Source: an uncultured Pelagibacteraceae bacterium (GTDB lineage Bacteria; Pseudomonadota; Alphaproteobacteria; Pelagibacterales; Pelagibacteraceae). From it: a DNA stretch of 59,498 bases. The stretch covers positions 1 to 59,498 of the forward strand of contig CACMPD010000006.1 of NCBI GenBank assembly GCA_902615425.1. The letters run 5' to 3'. A program made the position numbers and the translations under genes. Position 1 is the first letter of the stretch. Each line of letters opens with the position of its first letter. Below the pieces are notes generated by a model. The model worked only from the letters and a program-made list of their open reading frames with translations, did not search any database and had not been told where the DNA came from. This document shows, one piece after another, positions 9,403 through 18,556 of this stretch.

Positions 9403-10559
9403 TCAAACAATTCTCCTGAAATGCTATGCTGATACATCAGTTTAAGATCCTCTTGATTGATTTTTTTTGGATTCCCGCTAGTAGATGGATCCTCTAAAGC
9501 CATTAGAGATAATTTATTTAAATCTAGTTTGGAACAATCCATAATGTCAGATAGTTTATGAGGGATTGCTAAATCTTTTCTTAAATTCAAAATCCAAGAT
9601 AAAAAACTTTCAAAATTTTTATCTAAATCTAAATAATCACAAATGGAGATAATTTTTTTTTCTATAATAGATTTATTAAAAGTTAATACATATGGCATAA
9701 AAATTGCATTACTTAATCCATGATGAATATTATATTGAGCATTAACAGGATGGCTCAATGAATGAATAGCACCTAATCCCTTTTGAAAAGCTGTTGAACC
9801 CATTGACGAAGCAGCTAAAAGATTTTGTCTTGCTTCAATATTTTTTCCATCTTGGTATGCAGCAAAAAGTGAATTTTTAATTAGTTTCATTCCCTCCAAA
9901 GCAATACCATCTGCCATAGGATGAAAGCTTGGTGCACAGTATGCCTCAAGATTGTGAGCTAAGGCATCCATCCCTGTTGCAGCAGTTAACCTTGGAGAAA
10001 GATCAATAGTTAATTTTGGATCTAGAATAACAATTGAAGGTAAAATTTTTGGATGAAATATAATTTTTTTAACACCCGTTTTTTTATTTATGATTGCAGA
10101 TGCTCGACCAGTTTCAGATCCTGTTCCTGCAGTAGTCGGAATTGCAATTATTGGAAAAATATTTTTATCATTTGCTCTTTTCCAATAATCTCCAACATCC
10201 TCAAAATCCCAAATGGGTCTACTTTGACCTGACATAAAAGCTATAGCTTTCCCAACATCAATTGCACTTCCTCCGCCAATCGTAATTACACCATCGCAAT
10301 TATTCTGTTTAAATTCTTTCACACCCTCATCGACATTTTCACCAAATGGATTTCCTGTAAAATTTGAAAATAAAATTAATTTTTTTAATTTTTTTTTAAT
10401 TTCACTAATTACCTCCTTAATAAATGGAAGATTTACTAAATCTTTGTCAGTAACAAATAGTGGATTGTTAACCTTTAAGTTATGACAAGCTTCTCCTAAA
10501 TCTTTAACCCTATCTTTGCCTACCCAAACTGTTGTTGGATAATTCCAATTAGATTTCAT
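9399..10559 (-). CDS. Iron-containing alcohol dehydrogenase
   Basis: A 386-residue group III (Fe-ADH) dehydrogenase. The NAD(P)-binding GGGSAIDVGKA (about residues 95-105) and PTTAGTGSE (141-149) are intact. The metal ligands of the family are present: Asp198 and His202 in MDALAHNLEAY, His266 in AIHSLSHP and His280 in NIHHG. Substrates of the family range from ethanol and butanol to methanol and propanediol, and the sequence does not decide between them. It lies between the amidotransferase gene (4-base overlap) and the GpsA-like gene (6-base gap). Confidence 0.92.
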   Translation of the reverse strand: MKSNWNYPTTVWVGKDRVKDLGEACHNLKVNNPLFVTDKDLVNLPFIKEVISEIKKKLKKLILFSNFTGNPFGENVDEGVKEFKQNNCDGVITIGGGSAIDVGKAIAFMSGQSRPIWDFEDVGDYWKRANDKNIFPIIAIPTTAGTGSETGRASAIINKKTGVKKIIFHPKILPSIVILDPKLTIDLSPRLTAATGMDALAHNLEAYCAPSFHPMADGIALEGMKLIKNSLFAAYQDGKNIEARQNLLAASSMGSTAFQKGLGAIHSLSHPVNAQYNIHHGLSNAIFMPYVLTFNKSIIEKKIISICDYLDLDKNFESFLSWILNLRKDLAIPHKLSDIMDCSKLDLNKLSLMALEDPSTSGNPKKINQEDLKLMYQHSISGELFE

Positions 10560-10565
10560 ATTTTT

Positions 10566-11525
10566 TTAAGTGACTTTAAGTTTTTTATTATTCAATATTG
10601 CTCTAAATAAACTAATCATTAAAGGGACTTTTTTCTTATTAATTTTTCTCATTATATATGGAGCAATTTCTCTAACTAATTGCTCACCTTCAACAGTATC
10701 ATGAGGCATAAATTTTTTTTTTGCATTTTTAAATGTATATCCTTTTCCTAAGTAACTACCCATTTTACTATTTCGACCACCCGCAGCGCTAACATATAAA
10801 TCACCCACGCCAGCAAGTCCCAGCGTACTTGTTTCTTTTCCTTTAAAATATTTTGTTAAATATTTCATTTCATTTATTGATCTTTGAAATAAGCTTGATG
10901 ACGTATTGAGACTTTGACCGGCACCAATAATCATTGCATATATATTTTTAATCGCTGAGCAGACTTCAACACCAATAATATCTTTTGAGAATTCATTTAA
11001 ATAATATTTTGTAGAAATTCTTTTTCCAATTTTTTTTGCAAAATTTATGCTTTTATTCGCAATTATTATACTTGTCTGATGTTTTCTCGCCAACTCTTTT
11101 GCTAAGCAAGGACCTTTTAAAACTGAGATATTTCGTATTCCAGAAATTTTTTGAAGTTTTTCAGAAATAGTAAAAATTTTCTTGGTCTTAGACATATATT
11201 TTAATCCTTTGGTAAGAATTAATAAAGGTGTTTTGATTTTATTTTTTTTCAACTCCTTGCCAATAAAGTCTATTCCAGGTAAACTTAAAGCAATCACTAT
11301 TAAATCAAATTTTTCTTTTAATAAATCTCCAGAATATTTTCGAAATTTAAGTTTTTTTGGCAAATTCATTTTTAATGCAGAATGGTATTTTTTTTTCGAG
11401 GATAATTCTTTTATGAATTTTTTTGAATAGGGTTCAGTAATTACAACATCATTCTTATTTTCCAGACAGGGAATTGTGAAAGCAGATCCCATGGCCCCTC
11501 CTCCAATTATCAAAAATTTTTTCAT
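10566..11525 (-). CDS. gpsA: NAD(P)-dependent glycerol-3-phosphate dehydrogenase family protein
   Basis: A 319-residue protein with the N-terminal Rossmann motif GGGAMGSA (residues 8-15) and family blocks VLKGPCLAKELA, SAIKNIYAM (the catalytic-lysine region) and LAGVGDLYVSAAGGRNSKMG. GpsA reduces dihydroxyacetone phosphate to sn-glycerol-3-phosphate for phospholipids. The LAGVGDL and GGRNSKMG blocks differ slightly from textbook GpsA, and the operon partners (Fe-ADH, amidotransferase) are not lipid genes, so a paralog acting on another phospho-polyol is possible. It begins the three-gene minus-strand operon. Confidence 0.8.
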   Translation of the reverse strand: MKKFLIIGGGAMGSAFTIPCLENKNDVVITEPYSKKFIKELSSKKKYHSALKMNLPKKLKFRKYSGDLLKEKFDLIVIALSLPGIDFIGKELKKNKIKTPLLILTKGLKYMSKTKKIFTISEKLQKISGIRNISVLKGPCLAKELARKHQTSIIIANKSINFAKKIGKRISTKYYLNEFSKDIIGVEVCSAIKNIYAMIIGAGQSLNTSSSLFQRSINEMKYLTKYFKGKETSTLGLAGVGDLYVSAAGGRNSKMGSYLGKGYTFKNAKKKFMPHDTVEGEQLVREIAPYIMRKINKKKVPLMISLFRAILNNKKLKVT

Positions 11526-11637
11526 ATTGATGTAAATACAAAAATATTAATTAAAAAAAAATCTAATAACAACTCAAATAAAGGAATTATTTTCTTCACA
11601 CTAAATCTACTGATAGATTAATTTTCTATCTATTAAA

Positions 11638-13650
11638 CTAATTTTTAAATCCTAATTTTATTTTCATTTGATCTGACCACTCTACTAGCAATCTGTCAGC
11701 AGTTAAACCAATAAATGCAACGCATAAACCAATTATCAATCCTTTGCCTCCGTCACTAAACGATAAAGCTCTGAATATTTCTTGAGATAAATCAACTGTA
11801 CCAATAAAACCTGCAATCATAACCATAAATAATGAAAACATTAATGTTTGGTTTGCTCCAAGTATTATCTCTGGAAAAGCTAAAGGCATTTTTACTTTCC
11901 ACAGTAATTGTTTTTCTGTACAACCAGAAGTAATAGATGCTTCAATAATTTGCTGTGGTACATTTCTCAAACCAAAAACTGTGTATCTAATCATAGGTAT
12001 TGAGGAATATATTACTATTGCAAATATTGCTGAAACATCACTTATTTGAAATAACATTATTGCTGGAAGTAAATATATAAATGATGGAAATGTTTGAAAA
12101 ATATCACAAATGTTGAGAACTATCTTTGTCCTACTTTCTTTCTTAGATGCCCAAATTCCTAATGGTATACCAATCAAAGCGCAAATTACTAATGAAGCAA
12201 AAACCATATAGACTGTAATCATTGCTCTAACCCAATATCCAGTTGAAGCTATAAAAAATACAAATAACATCACTGTTAAAGCTAATCTCCATCTACCTAG
12301 TTTCCATCCAATAGCTCCAACTAATAAAATTACACCTGTCCATGGCATTGATTGGAATATTGCTTTTAATGGCATTAAAAAGTAAATCAACATCCAATCT
12401 CTAAAAATACCTAATGGAACAAATAGAGATCTGGTAAATGATTTTATTCCATTGTCTAAATATACAGACGCTGAAACAGTTAATTCTTTTGGATATTCGT
12501 TAAAGAAAGGGAAAGTGAACACTAAGACAGTACAAATTATAATTGAAAAAAAAGTTGCACATAAATACGGATATCTTTTCAAAAAATTACCTTCTCTTCT
12601 TTCAGGCTCTTTTAATGCTAAGGCTTGACTATATCTATCTAATGTAATCGCAATCAATACTACAGCAACACCAATTTCAAAGGCCTCACCCAATCTTAAA
12701 CCCTGTAATCGAATCAATAAATCATGACCAAGACCAGGTTGACCAATAAATGCTGCTATAACAATCATTGCAAGACATTGCATAATAACCTGATTAACTC
12801 CAAGCATAATTGGGGACCTAGCTGCTGGTATTTCGACCTTAAATAACATTTGCCACTTTGTACAACCAGCCATAATTCCAGCCTCTTTAATTTCTTGAGA
12901 TATATTTTGTAATCCTAATATTGTTAATCTTGCCATAGGAGGAAATGCAAAAATTACTGTAGCAATTACTCCAGCTTTTGTTCCTATTCCCACAAATATA
13001 ACTACAAGTATCAAGTATGAAAAATGAGGGAGGGATTGTAAAATATTTAACATTGGCCATAAAAAGTTTGCAAACCTTTTTCTTTTAACTGCTAGTATAC
13101 CCAGACATAGCCCAATAATTGCAGCTAATGGGGCCGAAACAGAAATTGCTGCTAACGATTTCATGGATAGCTCCCATATTCCTCGTTTACTAAATAGTAT
13201 TAGATAAGCAAAACATGTTCCACCTAATAGTGCTAATCTCCAGCCTCTCAAATAAAAACCAAGAATAATTGTAATAGTTAAAATGAATATCCATGGTAAA
13301 GGCCCTATATCATACCCCGGGAAACCTTTATGCAAAACTGCTTCAGTAAAATCTAAAAATTTATCAACGTAATTAGCTACACCTCTTGTAAAATCTCTAA
13401 AAGTAAATAAACCAAAAATTTCATACTTTCTGAGAAATTGAATTAATGCATTAGTCCAATCAACAAAAGGTATAAAGCCATCTATCGATCCACATCCTCC
13501 TAAGCAACTTTTTGGAGGGATATATGCCCAATGAGGTGTTTTAGATGAAATAGTATAATTTGGAATTATATAACGTAATAGCCATAATAAAATGAAAGGT
13601 CCAAATATAAATAAAAATTTTCCCTTTAAGAAAGTTTTAATTTTACTCAT
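11638..13650 (-). CDS. tmoW: ABC importer permease, two fused ProW-type domains (TMAO / glycine betaine)
   Basis: About 670 residues with two BPD_transp_1 domains in one chain. Each has the EAA-type loop: IMAGCTKWQMLFKVEIPAA followed by GVNQVIMQCLAM, and SITSGCTEKQLLWKVKMPLA followed by GANQTLMFSLFM. The protein is an internal duplication, so one chain may replace a permease homodimer. Fused double permeases of this size are typical of TmoW of the marine TMAO importer. The ATG at 13650 overlaps the ATPase gene by eight bases (ATGAGTAA); I prefer it over an upstream TTG at 13665. Glycine betaine or choline transport is the alternative. Confidence 0.8.
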   Translation of the reverse strand: MSKIKTFLKGKFLFIFGPFILLWLLRYIIPNYTISSKTPHWAYIPPKSCLGGCGSIDGFIPFVDWTNALIQFLRKYEIFGLFTFRDFTRGVANYVDKFLDFTEAVLHKGFPGYDIGPLPWIFILTITIILGFYLRGWRLALLGGTCFAYLILFSKRGIWELSMKSLAAISVSAPLAAIIGLCLGILAVKRKRFANFLWPMLNILQSLPHFSYLILVVIFVGIGTKAGVIATVIFAFPPMARLTILGLQNISQEIKEAGIMAGCTKWQMLFKVEIPAARSPIMLGVNQVIMQCLAMIVIAAFIGQPGLGHDLLIRLQGLRLGEAFEIGVAVVLIAITLDRYSQALALKEPERREGNFLKRYPYLCATFFSIIICTVLVFTFPFFNEYPKELTVSASVYLDNGIKSFTRSLFVPLGIFRDWMLIYFLMPLKAIFQSMPWTGVILLVGAIGWKLGRWRLALTVMLFVFFIASTGYWVRAMITVYMVFASLVICALIGIPLGIWASKKESRTKIVLNICDIFQTFPSFIYLLPAIMLFQISDVSAIFAIVIYSSIPMIRYTVFGLRNVPQQIIEASITSGCTEKQLLWKVKMPLAFPEIILGANQTLMFSLFMVMIAGFIGTVDLSQEIFRALSFSDGGKGLIIGLCVAFIGLTADRLLVEWSDQMKIKLGFKN

Positions 13651-14671
13651 TTTTATCTTCAGCAAATAAAGCTTTTATTATTTCCTTTTTGCTTAATGAC
13701 CCAATAATCTCATTATTTTTGTCAATTACAGAAAAAGTACTTTCTGATTTCAAAACATTAGCTGCAATTTTTTCAATTTTATCACTAAAATTTACAATAT
13801 TTTCATGGGGTTTTTTATCATTTTCATTCATAATGCTTTCCGCATTTAATAATTTAGATCTCGGTATATCTTTTGTAAATTCAGCTACATAATCTGTTGC
13901 AGGTTTTGTAATTAATTCTTCGGGAGTACCTACTTGAACAATCAATCCCTCATACATTATAGCAATCCTATCTGCTAATCTTATAGCCTCATCAAAATCA
14001 TGAGTAATAAAAACTATTGTTTTTTTTAGCATATTTTGGAGTCTTAAAAACTCATTTTGCATCTCTTTTCTTATCAAAGGATCTAATGCAGAGAATGGTT
14101 CATCTAAAAACCATACGTCCGGCTCTACAGCTAAGGATCTGGCAAGTCCAACTCTTTGTTGCTGACCACCAGATAATTCTCTTGGATAATATTTTTCTCT
14201 TCCCTCCAAACCTACTAATTTAATTACTTCTTTTGCTCTATCTTCTCTTTTTACAAGATCAATACCTTGTACCTCTAATGGAAATGCTACATTTTGCAAA
14301 ACAGTTCTATGAGGAAGTAAAGCAAAATGTTGAAACACCATACCCATTTTATGTCTTCTAATTTCTATTAATTCTTTATCGGTAGCCTTTAATAAATCTT
14401 TTCCTTCAAAAAAAACTTTACCATCAGTCGGTTGGATAAGTTTAGACATGCATCTTAACAAAGTTGATTTACCTGATCCACTAAGTCCCATTATTACCAA
14501 TATCTCTCCAGTTTTAACATCAATTGATGCATCTCTAACTGCTGGTATATAGTTATTTGATTTAAGCTGTTCTGTTGTTGGTTTGTTCTTGTTTTCTCTT
14601 AAAAACTTCTCAGGACTCTTTCCATATAACTTCCATATGTTTGAACAAGAAATTTTGATTTGATTATCCAT
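13643..14671 (-). CDS. tmoV: ABC importer ATP-binding subunit (ProV type)
   Basis: A 342-residue ABC ATPase of the quaternary-amine uptake family. Walker A GLSGSGKST is at residues 62-70; the signature LSGGQQQRVGLARSLA, Walker B VWFLDEPFSALDP and switch His in FITHDFDEA follow. The C-terminus holds a single degenerate CBS-like stretch (about residues 295-340), whereas osmoregulated ProV/OpuAA usually has a CBS pair that senses ionic strength. The reduced CBS fits a catabolic importer better than an osmotic one. It is translationally coupled to the permease gene, and its position in X-V-W order supports TmoV. Confidence 0.82.
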   Translation of the reverse strand: MDNQIKISCSNIWKLYGKSPEKFLRENKNKPTTEQLKSNNYIPAVRDASIDVKTGEILVIMGLSGSGKSTLLRCMSKLIQPTDGKVFFEGKDLLKATDKELIEIRRHKMGMVFQHFALLPHRTVLQNVAFPLEVQGIDLVKREDRAKEVIKLVGLEGREKYYPRELSGGQQQRVGLARSLAVEPDVWFLDEPFSALDPLIRKEMQNEFLRLQNMLKKTIVFITHDFDEAIRLADRIAIMYEGLIVQVGTPEELITKPATDYVAEFTKDIPRSKLLNAESIMNENDKKPHENIVNFSDKIEKIAANVLKSESTFSVIDKNNEIIGSLSKKEIIKALFAEDKNE

Positions 14672-14709
14672 TGCTTAAAATATTAAATAACTTAACACAA
14701 TATAAAAAA

Positions 14710-14743
14710 AAACGAACCGGTCAAAATTTGTACCGGTTCGTTT
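14710..14743 (-). terminator. Rho-independent terminator/attenuator between tmoX and tmoV
   Basis: A perfect 12-bp stem (14710-14721 with 14732-14743, core ACGAACCGGT/ACCGGTTCGT) with a 10-base loop is followed, on the minus strand, by a run of T residues (complement of the A tract 14704-14711). It lies 19 bases after the tmoX stop and 38 bases before tmoV. It is expected to end most transcripts after the binding-protein gene and let some through to the ATPase and permease. Confidence 0.85.
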
Positions 14744-14762
14744 GTATATTTCAGTCTATAAA

Positions 14763-15707
14763 TTACTTAATCCAGTTGCTCCATTTAGACTTATGTTCAT
14801 CTAACCATTTTTGAGCAGCTGCGGATACTTCTAAACCATCAGTGTCTTTATAGTTAGCCATTTTGTCAATGTCTGGACCTGAAAAGTTCATTTTTTTTAG
14901 TAATTTGTATCCTTTAGGATGATTTTTTTTAAAATCAGCATTCACAGCTAATTTTAAATAACCACTTGCTGGGTTACCACAATCATACAACGCATTTTTA
15001 TTTATTCCCCACGATGGGTCACTTGTACATTTTGGATCATGCTTTGGAAACTCAACAAATTTTCCTGGATATTTTGCACCTATGAAATTTGGTGACCAAT
15101 TAAATACAACAACTGCTTTTCCTTGAGCTACACCTGCATCTAACTCAGCCCAAATAGCATCTGCTGATCCTGCATTTTTGACCATAAAGTTCATCCCTAA
15201 AGCTTCGACTTTTTCTGCGTCATGTTTTAACCAATCAACAGGGCCACCGATAAACACACCTTTACCACCAGAGTCTGCTCTAGCAAATTTAGCACTGCAT
15301 TTATCTAGTGCTTTCCAATCAGGTAAACCCGGACATAATTTTTCTACGTGCTCAGGGTACCACCAGTCCTCTCTTGTTACAGCGTCATGTGTAAGAATTT
15401 CCTCAATTCCTCCACCTGCTTTCGCTTTTTCATAAGAAGCACCAAATGCACCTTCCCAAATTTCATGAACCAAATCTATATCTCCATCAGCCATAGCTTG
15501 GTAAACAGCTTGAGAGTCCATATTTATATATTCTACTTTCTCTCCTACCATTTTTAAAAGCTCTCCAACTACCTCTGCTCCTACAAGTTGACTTGACCAG
15601 TTATGAGTTGGAATTTTAACAACACCACTCTTATCTGCGATAGCACTTTTGATACTAAAACCAAAAACTACTAATAAAGTGGATAATAAAGTTATTATTT
15701 TTTTCAT
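14763..15707 (-). CDS. tmoX: Periplasmic substrate-binding protein for TMAO or glycine betaine
   Basis: A 314-residue OpuAC/ProX-family binding protein with a clear signal peptide (first 24 residues, ending SAIA-DK). Tryptophans suited to an aromatic cage for a quaternary amine are W37, W84, W115, W116, W204 and W233. Four things point to the TMAO-specific TmoX rather than a glycine betaine protein: divergence from tdm, the X-V-W gene order, the fused permease and the methylamine block next door. The evidence is contextual, so betaine binding is not excluded. A strong Shine-Dalgarno sequence precedes the ATG, and a terminator follows, so this gene is probably made in excess over tmoVW. Confidence 0.82.
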   Translation of the reverse strand: MKKIITLLSTLLVVFGFSIKSAIADKSGVVKIPTHNWSSQLVGAEVVGELLKMVGEKVEYINMDSQAVYQAMADGDIDLVHEIWEGAFGASYEKAKAGGGIEEILTHDAVTREDWWYPEHVEKLCPGLPDWKALDKCSAKFARADSGGKGVFIGGPVDWLKHDAEKVEALGMNFMVKNAGSADAIWAELDAGVAQGKAVVVFNWSPNFIGAKYPGKFVEFPKHDPKCTSDPSWGINKNALYDCGNPASGYLKLAVNADFKKNHPKGYKLLKKMNFSGPDIDKMANYKDTDGLEVSAAAQKWLDEHKSKWSNWIK

Positions 15708-15807
15708 TTATTCCCCTTTCTTAATATTAAGTGTCATTAGTATGTGCTTAAGTAAAATGATAGTCAACTACTAGATATTTATATAATATAACAATAGATT
15801 ATAAAAA
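15708..15807. promoter_or_regulatory. Divergent tmoX/tdm intergenic region with tmoX RBS
   Basis: 100 bases hold both promoters. On the minus strand the ribosome site AAAGGGGAA (15711-15719) lies 4-12 bases before the tmoX ATG and is unusually strong for this window. On the plus strand a TATAAT at 15782-15787 lies about 20 bases before the tdm ATG and is a candidate -10 box, but with no good -35 partner. Confidence 0.45.
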
Positions 15808-18147
15808 ATGTCGCAAACTACATTAGATATTAAAGAACCAGGACTAAATGTATTACCACCTGGAGTTGAAAGACATGTTGTCAATGCTGGTGGTCTAACT
15901 GGTTTACAAATTTATCCTGATGACGAAATAGAAATCATTAATGATGAGGGAAATCAAATTTGTGAAATAATTTGTTTCGACAAAGATGGAAAATCTGAAC
16001 TTGCAATTTTAAGTTTAAAAGAAAATAGCAACAAAAGTTTTATTAAAGAGATTTTAAAAAAAAAAAATGAAAGTTCTCTAGCTACAAATTTTCAATTAAA
16101 AAAAAGAAATCTAGATTTAAATAAATCTCATTCTTCAATTTTATTTGATGATAAAACGCCCAGTGGTGAAAAAATTAAATTGAAATCTAAAGATAAGTGC
16201 TACGTTATTTTCTCTGCACCACAAAATGACATGTTGGTAAGTGAACAAAATCCATCTTGTGATTTAATATTGTTTGTAAAAAGAGCTAAAATTACGAATG
16301 ATAAAGAATTATCAATAATTCCTGACCCCGTTTTTGAGCCACATTACGAAAAAAATATTGATAGACAAACTGCTATTTCCTTTCAGGTAAAAGAAGGTGA
16401 TTACATCCAAATTATTAGTCCAGCAGGTAGACAATGCTCTGACTTTGTTGCATTTGATACAAGAAAACTTGATAAAAAAATTGAAAAAGGACTTGATTGG
16501 CAAACCACACGAACCTTCATGGGTAACACTTTTCCCGGGCCAGGATTGTTCTCAAAATTTTATGACACAGATCATGAACCTTTAGTTGAAGTGATTAGAG
16601 ATACAGTTGGTAAACATGATACATTTAATTTAGCTTGCACATCAAAATATTACGAGGATGCAGGTTATTTTGGTCATCCAAATTGTTCGGATAATCTTAA
16701 TAATGCAATGGCCACATATGGAGTTGAAAAACAAAAAGGTTGGCAAGCCATCAATCTATTTTTTAACACCTCAGCAACTGGTTTGAACTCTGTCATTTCT
16801 GATGAATCATTTGCAAGACCTGGAGATTATGTGATGTTTAGAGCATTAAAAGATTTAACTATTGGAACGACAGCATGTCCAAGTGATATTGATGCATGTA
16901 ATTCATGGAATCCCACAGATATTTTTGTTAGAACCTATGACAAAAAAAAAGAATTTTCAAAATCATTTGCTTTTAGAATGAAAACAGACTCTGAAAAAAA
17001 ACTTACTAGAAATTCTGGGTTTTATGAAAGAACATCAAAATTAACTAGAAATTTTATTGATGCTAGAGGTTTTTGGCTTCCAAATGATTACACAAAACAT
17101 GGTGTGGTAGAAGAATATAATGCGTGCAGAGAGAATGCTGTTTTAATCGATTTATCGTCATTGAGAAAATTCGAAATTATAGGTCCAGATGCCGAAGAAT
17201 TAATGAATTATACTTTAACTAGAAATATTAAAAAACTTGCTGTTGGACAAATTGTTTATTCAGCAATGTGCTATGAAAACGGAATGATGTTCGATGATGG
17301 CACTTTATTTAGATTAAGTGAAACTGGATTTAGATGGATTTGTGGAGACGAGTATGCAGGGGAGTGGCTTAAAGAAGTTGCTCAAAAGAAAAAGTTTAAA
17401 GTAAATATTAAAAACTCAACAGATCAAATTAGCAATGTTTCCATTCAAGGTCCGAAAAGTAGAGAAATTTTAAAAAAAATGATTTTTGCGCCTCCAACAC
17501 AGCCTGCAATCGATGAGTTAGAATGGTTTAGGTTTTCAATTTGCAGAGTTGAAGAACTTCAAGGAATACCATTAATTGTCTCTAGAACTGGTTACACTGG
17601 TGAACTTGGTTATGAGATATGGTGCCATCCAAAAGATGCACCAAAAGTATGGGATAAACTTATGGAGTATGGCAAAGATGATAATTTAATACCTGCTGGA
17701 TTTGCTGCTTTAGATAAATTGAGAATTGAAGCAGGTTTAATTTTGTTTGGAAACGAATTTGATGGTCAGCAGGATCCGTTTGAAGCTGGAATTGGTTTTG
17801 CAGTACCTCTCAAATCAAAGGAAGAAGATTTTATTGGTAAAAGTGTTTTGAAAGAAAGAAAAGCAAATCCACAAAAAAAACTTGTTGGTCTTGAGTTGAT
17901 TGGTAAAGAACCTTCAGGTCATGGTGACTGTGTGCATGTAGGAAGATCTCAAGTTGGTGTAATTACAAGTGGTTGTTTATCAACTACTCTTAATAAAAAT
18001 ATAGCTTTGTGTAGAATTGATAATCAATATTCTGAAATAGGCACCGAGGTAGAAGTAGGTAAAATTGATGGTCATCAAAAAAGAATTTCTGCAAAAGTGG
18101 TTGCTTTCCCACACTTTGATCCTAAGAAAACTAGAGTTAGATCTTAA
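15808..18147 (+). CDS. tdm: Trimethylamine N-oxide demethylase
   Basis: A 779-residue two-part enzyme. Residues about 170-380 form a DUF1989 domain; C277, C293 and C357 have the spacing of the three cysteines that hold zinc in characterised Tdm. Residues about 400-779 form a GcvT-type folate-binding domain with GMMFDDGTLFRL and SRTGYTGELGYEIW. A divergent N-terminal segment (1-165) repeats part of the DUF1989 fold pattern. Tdm cleaves TMAO to dimethylamine and formaldehyde, and the C-terminal domain conjugates the formaldehyde to THF. Divergence from tmoXVW and linkage to the methylamine genes support this strongly. Its stop overlaps the next start by one base. Confidence 0.92.
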   Translation: MSQTTLDIKEPGLNVLPPGVERHVVNAGGLTGLQIYPDDEIEIINDEGNQICEIICFDKDGKSELAILSLKENSNKSFIKEILKKKNESSLATNFQLKKRNLDLNKSHSSILFDDKTPSGEKIKLKSKDKCYVIFSAPQNDMLVSEQNPSCDLILFVKRAKITNDKELSIIPDPVFEPHYEKNIDRQTAISFQVKEGDYIQIISPAGRQCSDFVAFDTRKLDKKIEKGLDWQTTRTFMGNTFPGPGLFSKFYDTDHEPLVEVIRDTVGKHDTFNLACTSKYYEDAGYFGHPNCSDNLNNAMATYGVEKQKGWQAINLFFNTSATGLNSVISDESFARPGDYVMFRALKDLTIGTTACPSDIDACNSWNPTDIFVRTYDKKKEFSKSFAFRMKTDSEKKLTRNSGFYERTSKLTRNFIDARGFWLPNDYTKHGVVEEYNACRENAVLIDLSSLRKFEIIGPDAEELMNYTLTRNIKKLAVGQIVYSAMCYENGMMFDDGTLFRLSETGFRWICGDEYAGEWLKEVAQKKKFKVNIKNSTDQISNVSIQGPKSREILKKMIFAPPTQPAIDELEWFRFSICRVEELQGIPLIVSRTGYTGELGYEIWCHPKDAPKVWDKLMEYGKDDNLIPAGFAALDKLRIEAGLILFGNEFDGQQDPFEAGIGFAVPLKSKEEDFIGKSVLKERKANPQKKLVGLELIGKEPSGHGDCVHVGRSQVGVITSGCLSTTLNKNIALCRIDNQYSEIGTEVEVGKIDGHQKRISAKVVAFPHFDPKKTRVRS

Positions 18148-18497
18148 TGCCCAAAACAGCAAAAGATTTATTAGAATTTTGGGAAGATCAGATGAAACTT
18201 TCTCATACGTCTAGTAACTATTTTTTTAGAAAATCACCTTCCCATTATCATATGATGCTTTTAGTTATGCATGCTTACAAATATAAAGAGGACTTAACAG
18301 TTGAAGAATTAAAGACTAAATTGTTTAAAACTTCACGCCCTAAGTCAGCTTTAATGATTAATGAGGCATGTGAAAAAGGTTTTTTTTTCCTAGAAAAAAC
18401 TTCTGGAGACCAGCGAAAAAAGCACATAAAGCCAAGTGTATCTTTTATTGAAGAATTTAATAAATACATTGAAACCCTCAAACATCTAAGTTTTTAA
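18147..18497 (+). CDS. Small MarR-like winged-helix protein
   Basis: A 116-residue protein that looks like a minimal MarR-type winged helix: helices around VEELKTKLFKTSRPKSALMINEACEKGFFFLE, then a wing-like segment SGDQRKKHIKPS and a C-terminal helix. It starts on the last base of the tdm stop codon (TAATG). As the only apparent DNA-binding protein in the block, it may control tdm and/or the genes downstream, possibly at the 22-bp palindrome just after it. The MarR assignment rests on pattern only. Confidence 0.65.
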   Translation: MPKTAKDLLEFWEDQMKLSHTSSNYFFRKSPSHYHMMLLVMHAYKYKEDLTVEELKTKLFKTSRPKSALMINEACEKGFFFLEKTSGDQRKKHIKPSVSFIEEFNKYIETLKHLSF

Positions 18498-18518
18498 AGC
18501 TTTATTATTTTTACTTAT

Positions 18519-18540
18519 ATTTTTTATATATATAAAAAAT
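18519..18540. repeat. 22-bp perfect AT-only palindrome
   Basis: ATTTTTTATAT and its exact complement meet head to head in the 59-base gap between the winged-helix gene and the FAD oxidoreductase gene. It contains no G or C. It could be an operator for the neighbouring regulator or simply part of an AT-rich promoter; a terminator is unlikely with a pure A-T stem. Confidence 0.4.
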
Positions 18541-18556
18541 TATATATTTACGTCGC

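Noticed and set aside
11604..11619. Small hairpin (AATCTA/TAGATT) after the importer operon as a terminator
   Set aside because: The stem is only 6 bp, A-T rich and without a T run on the minus strand.
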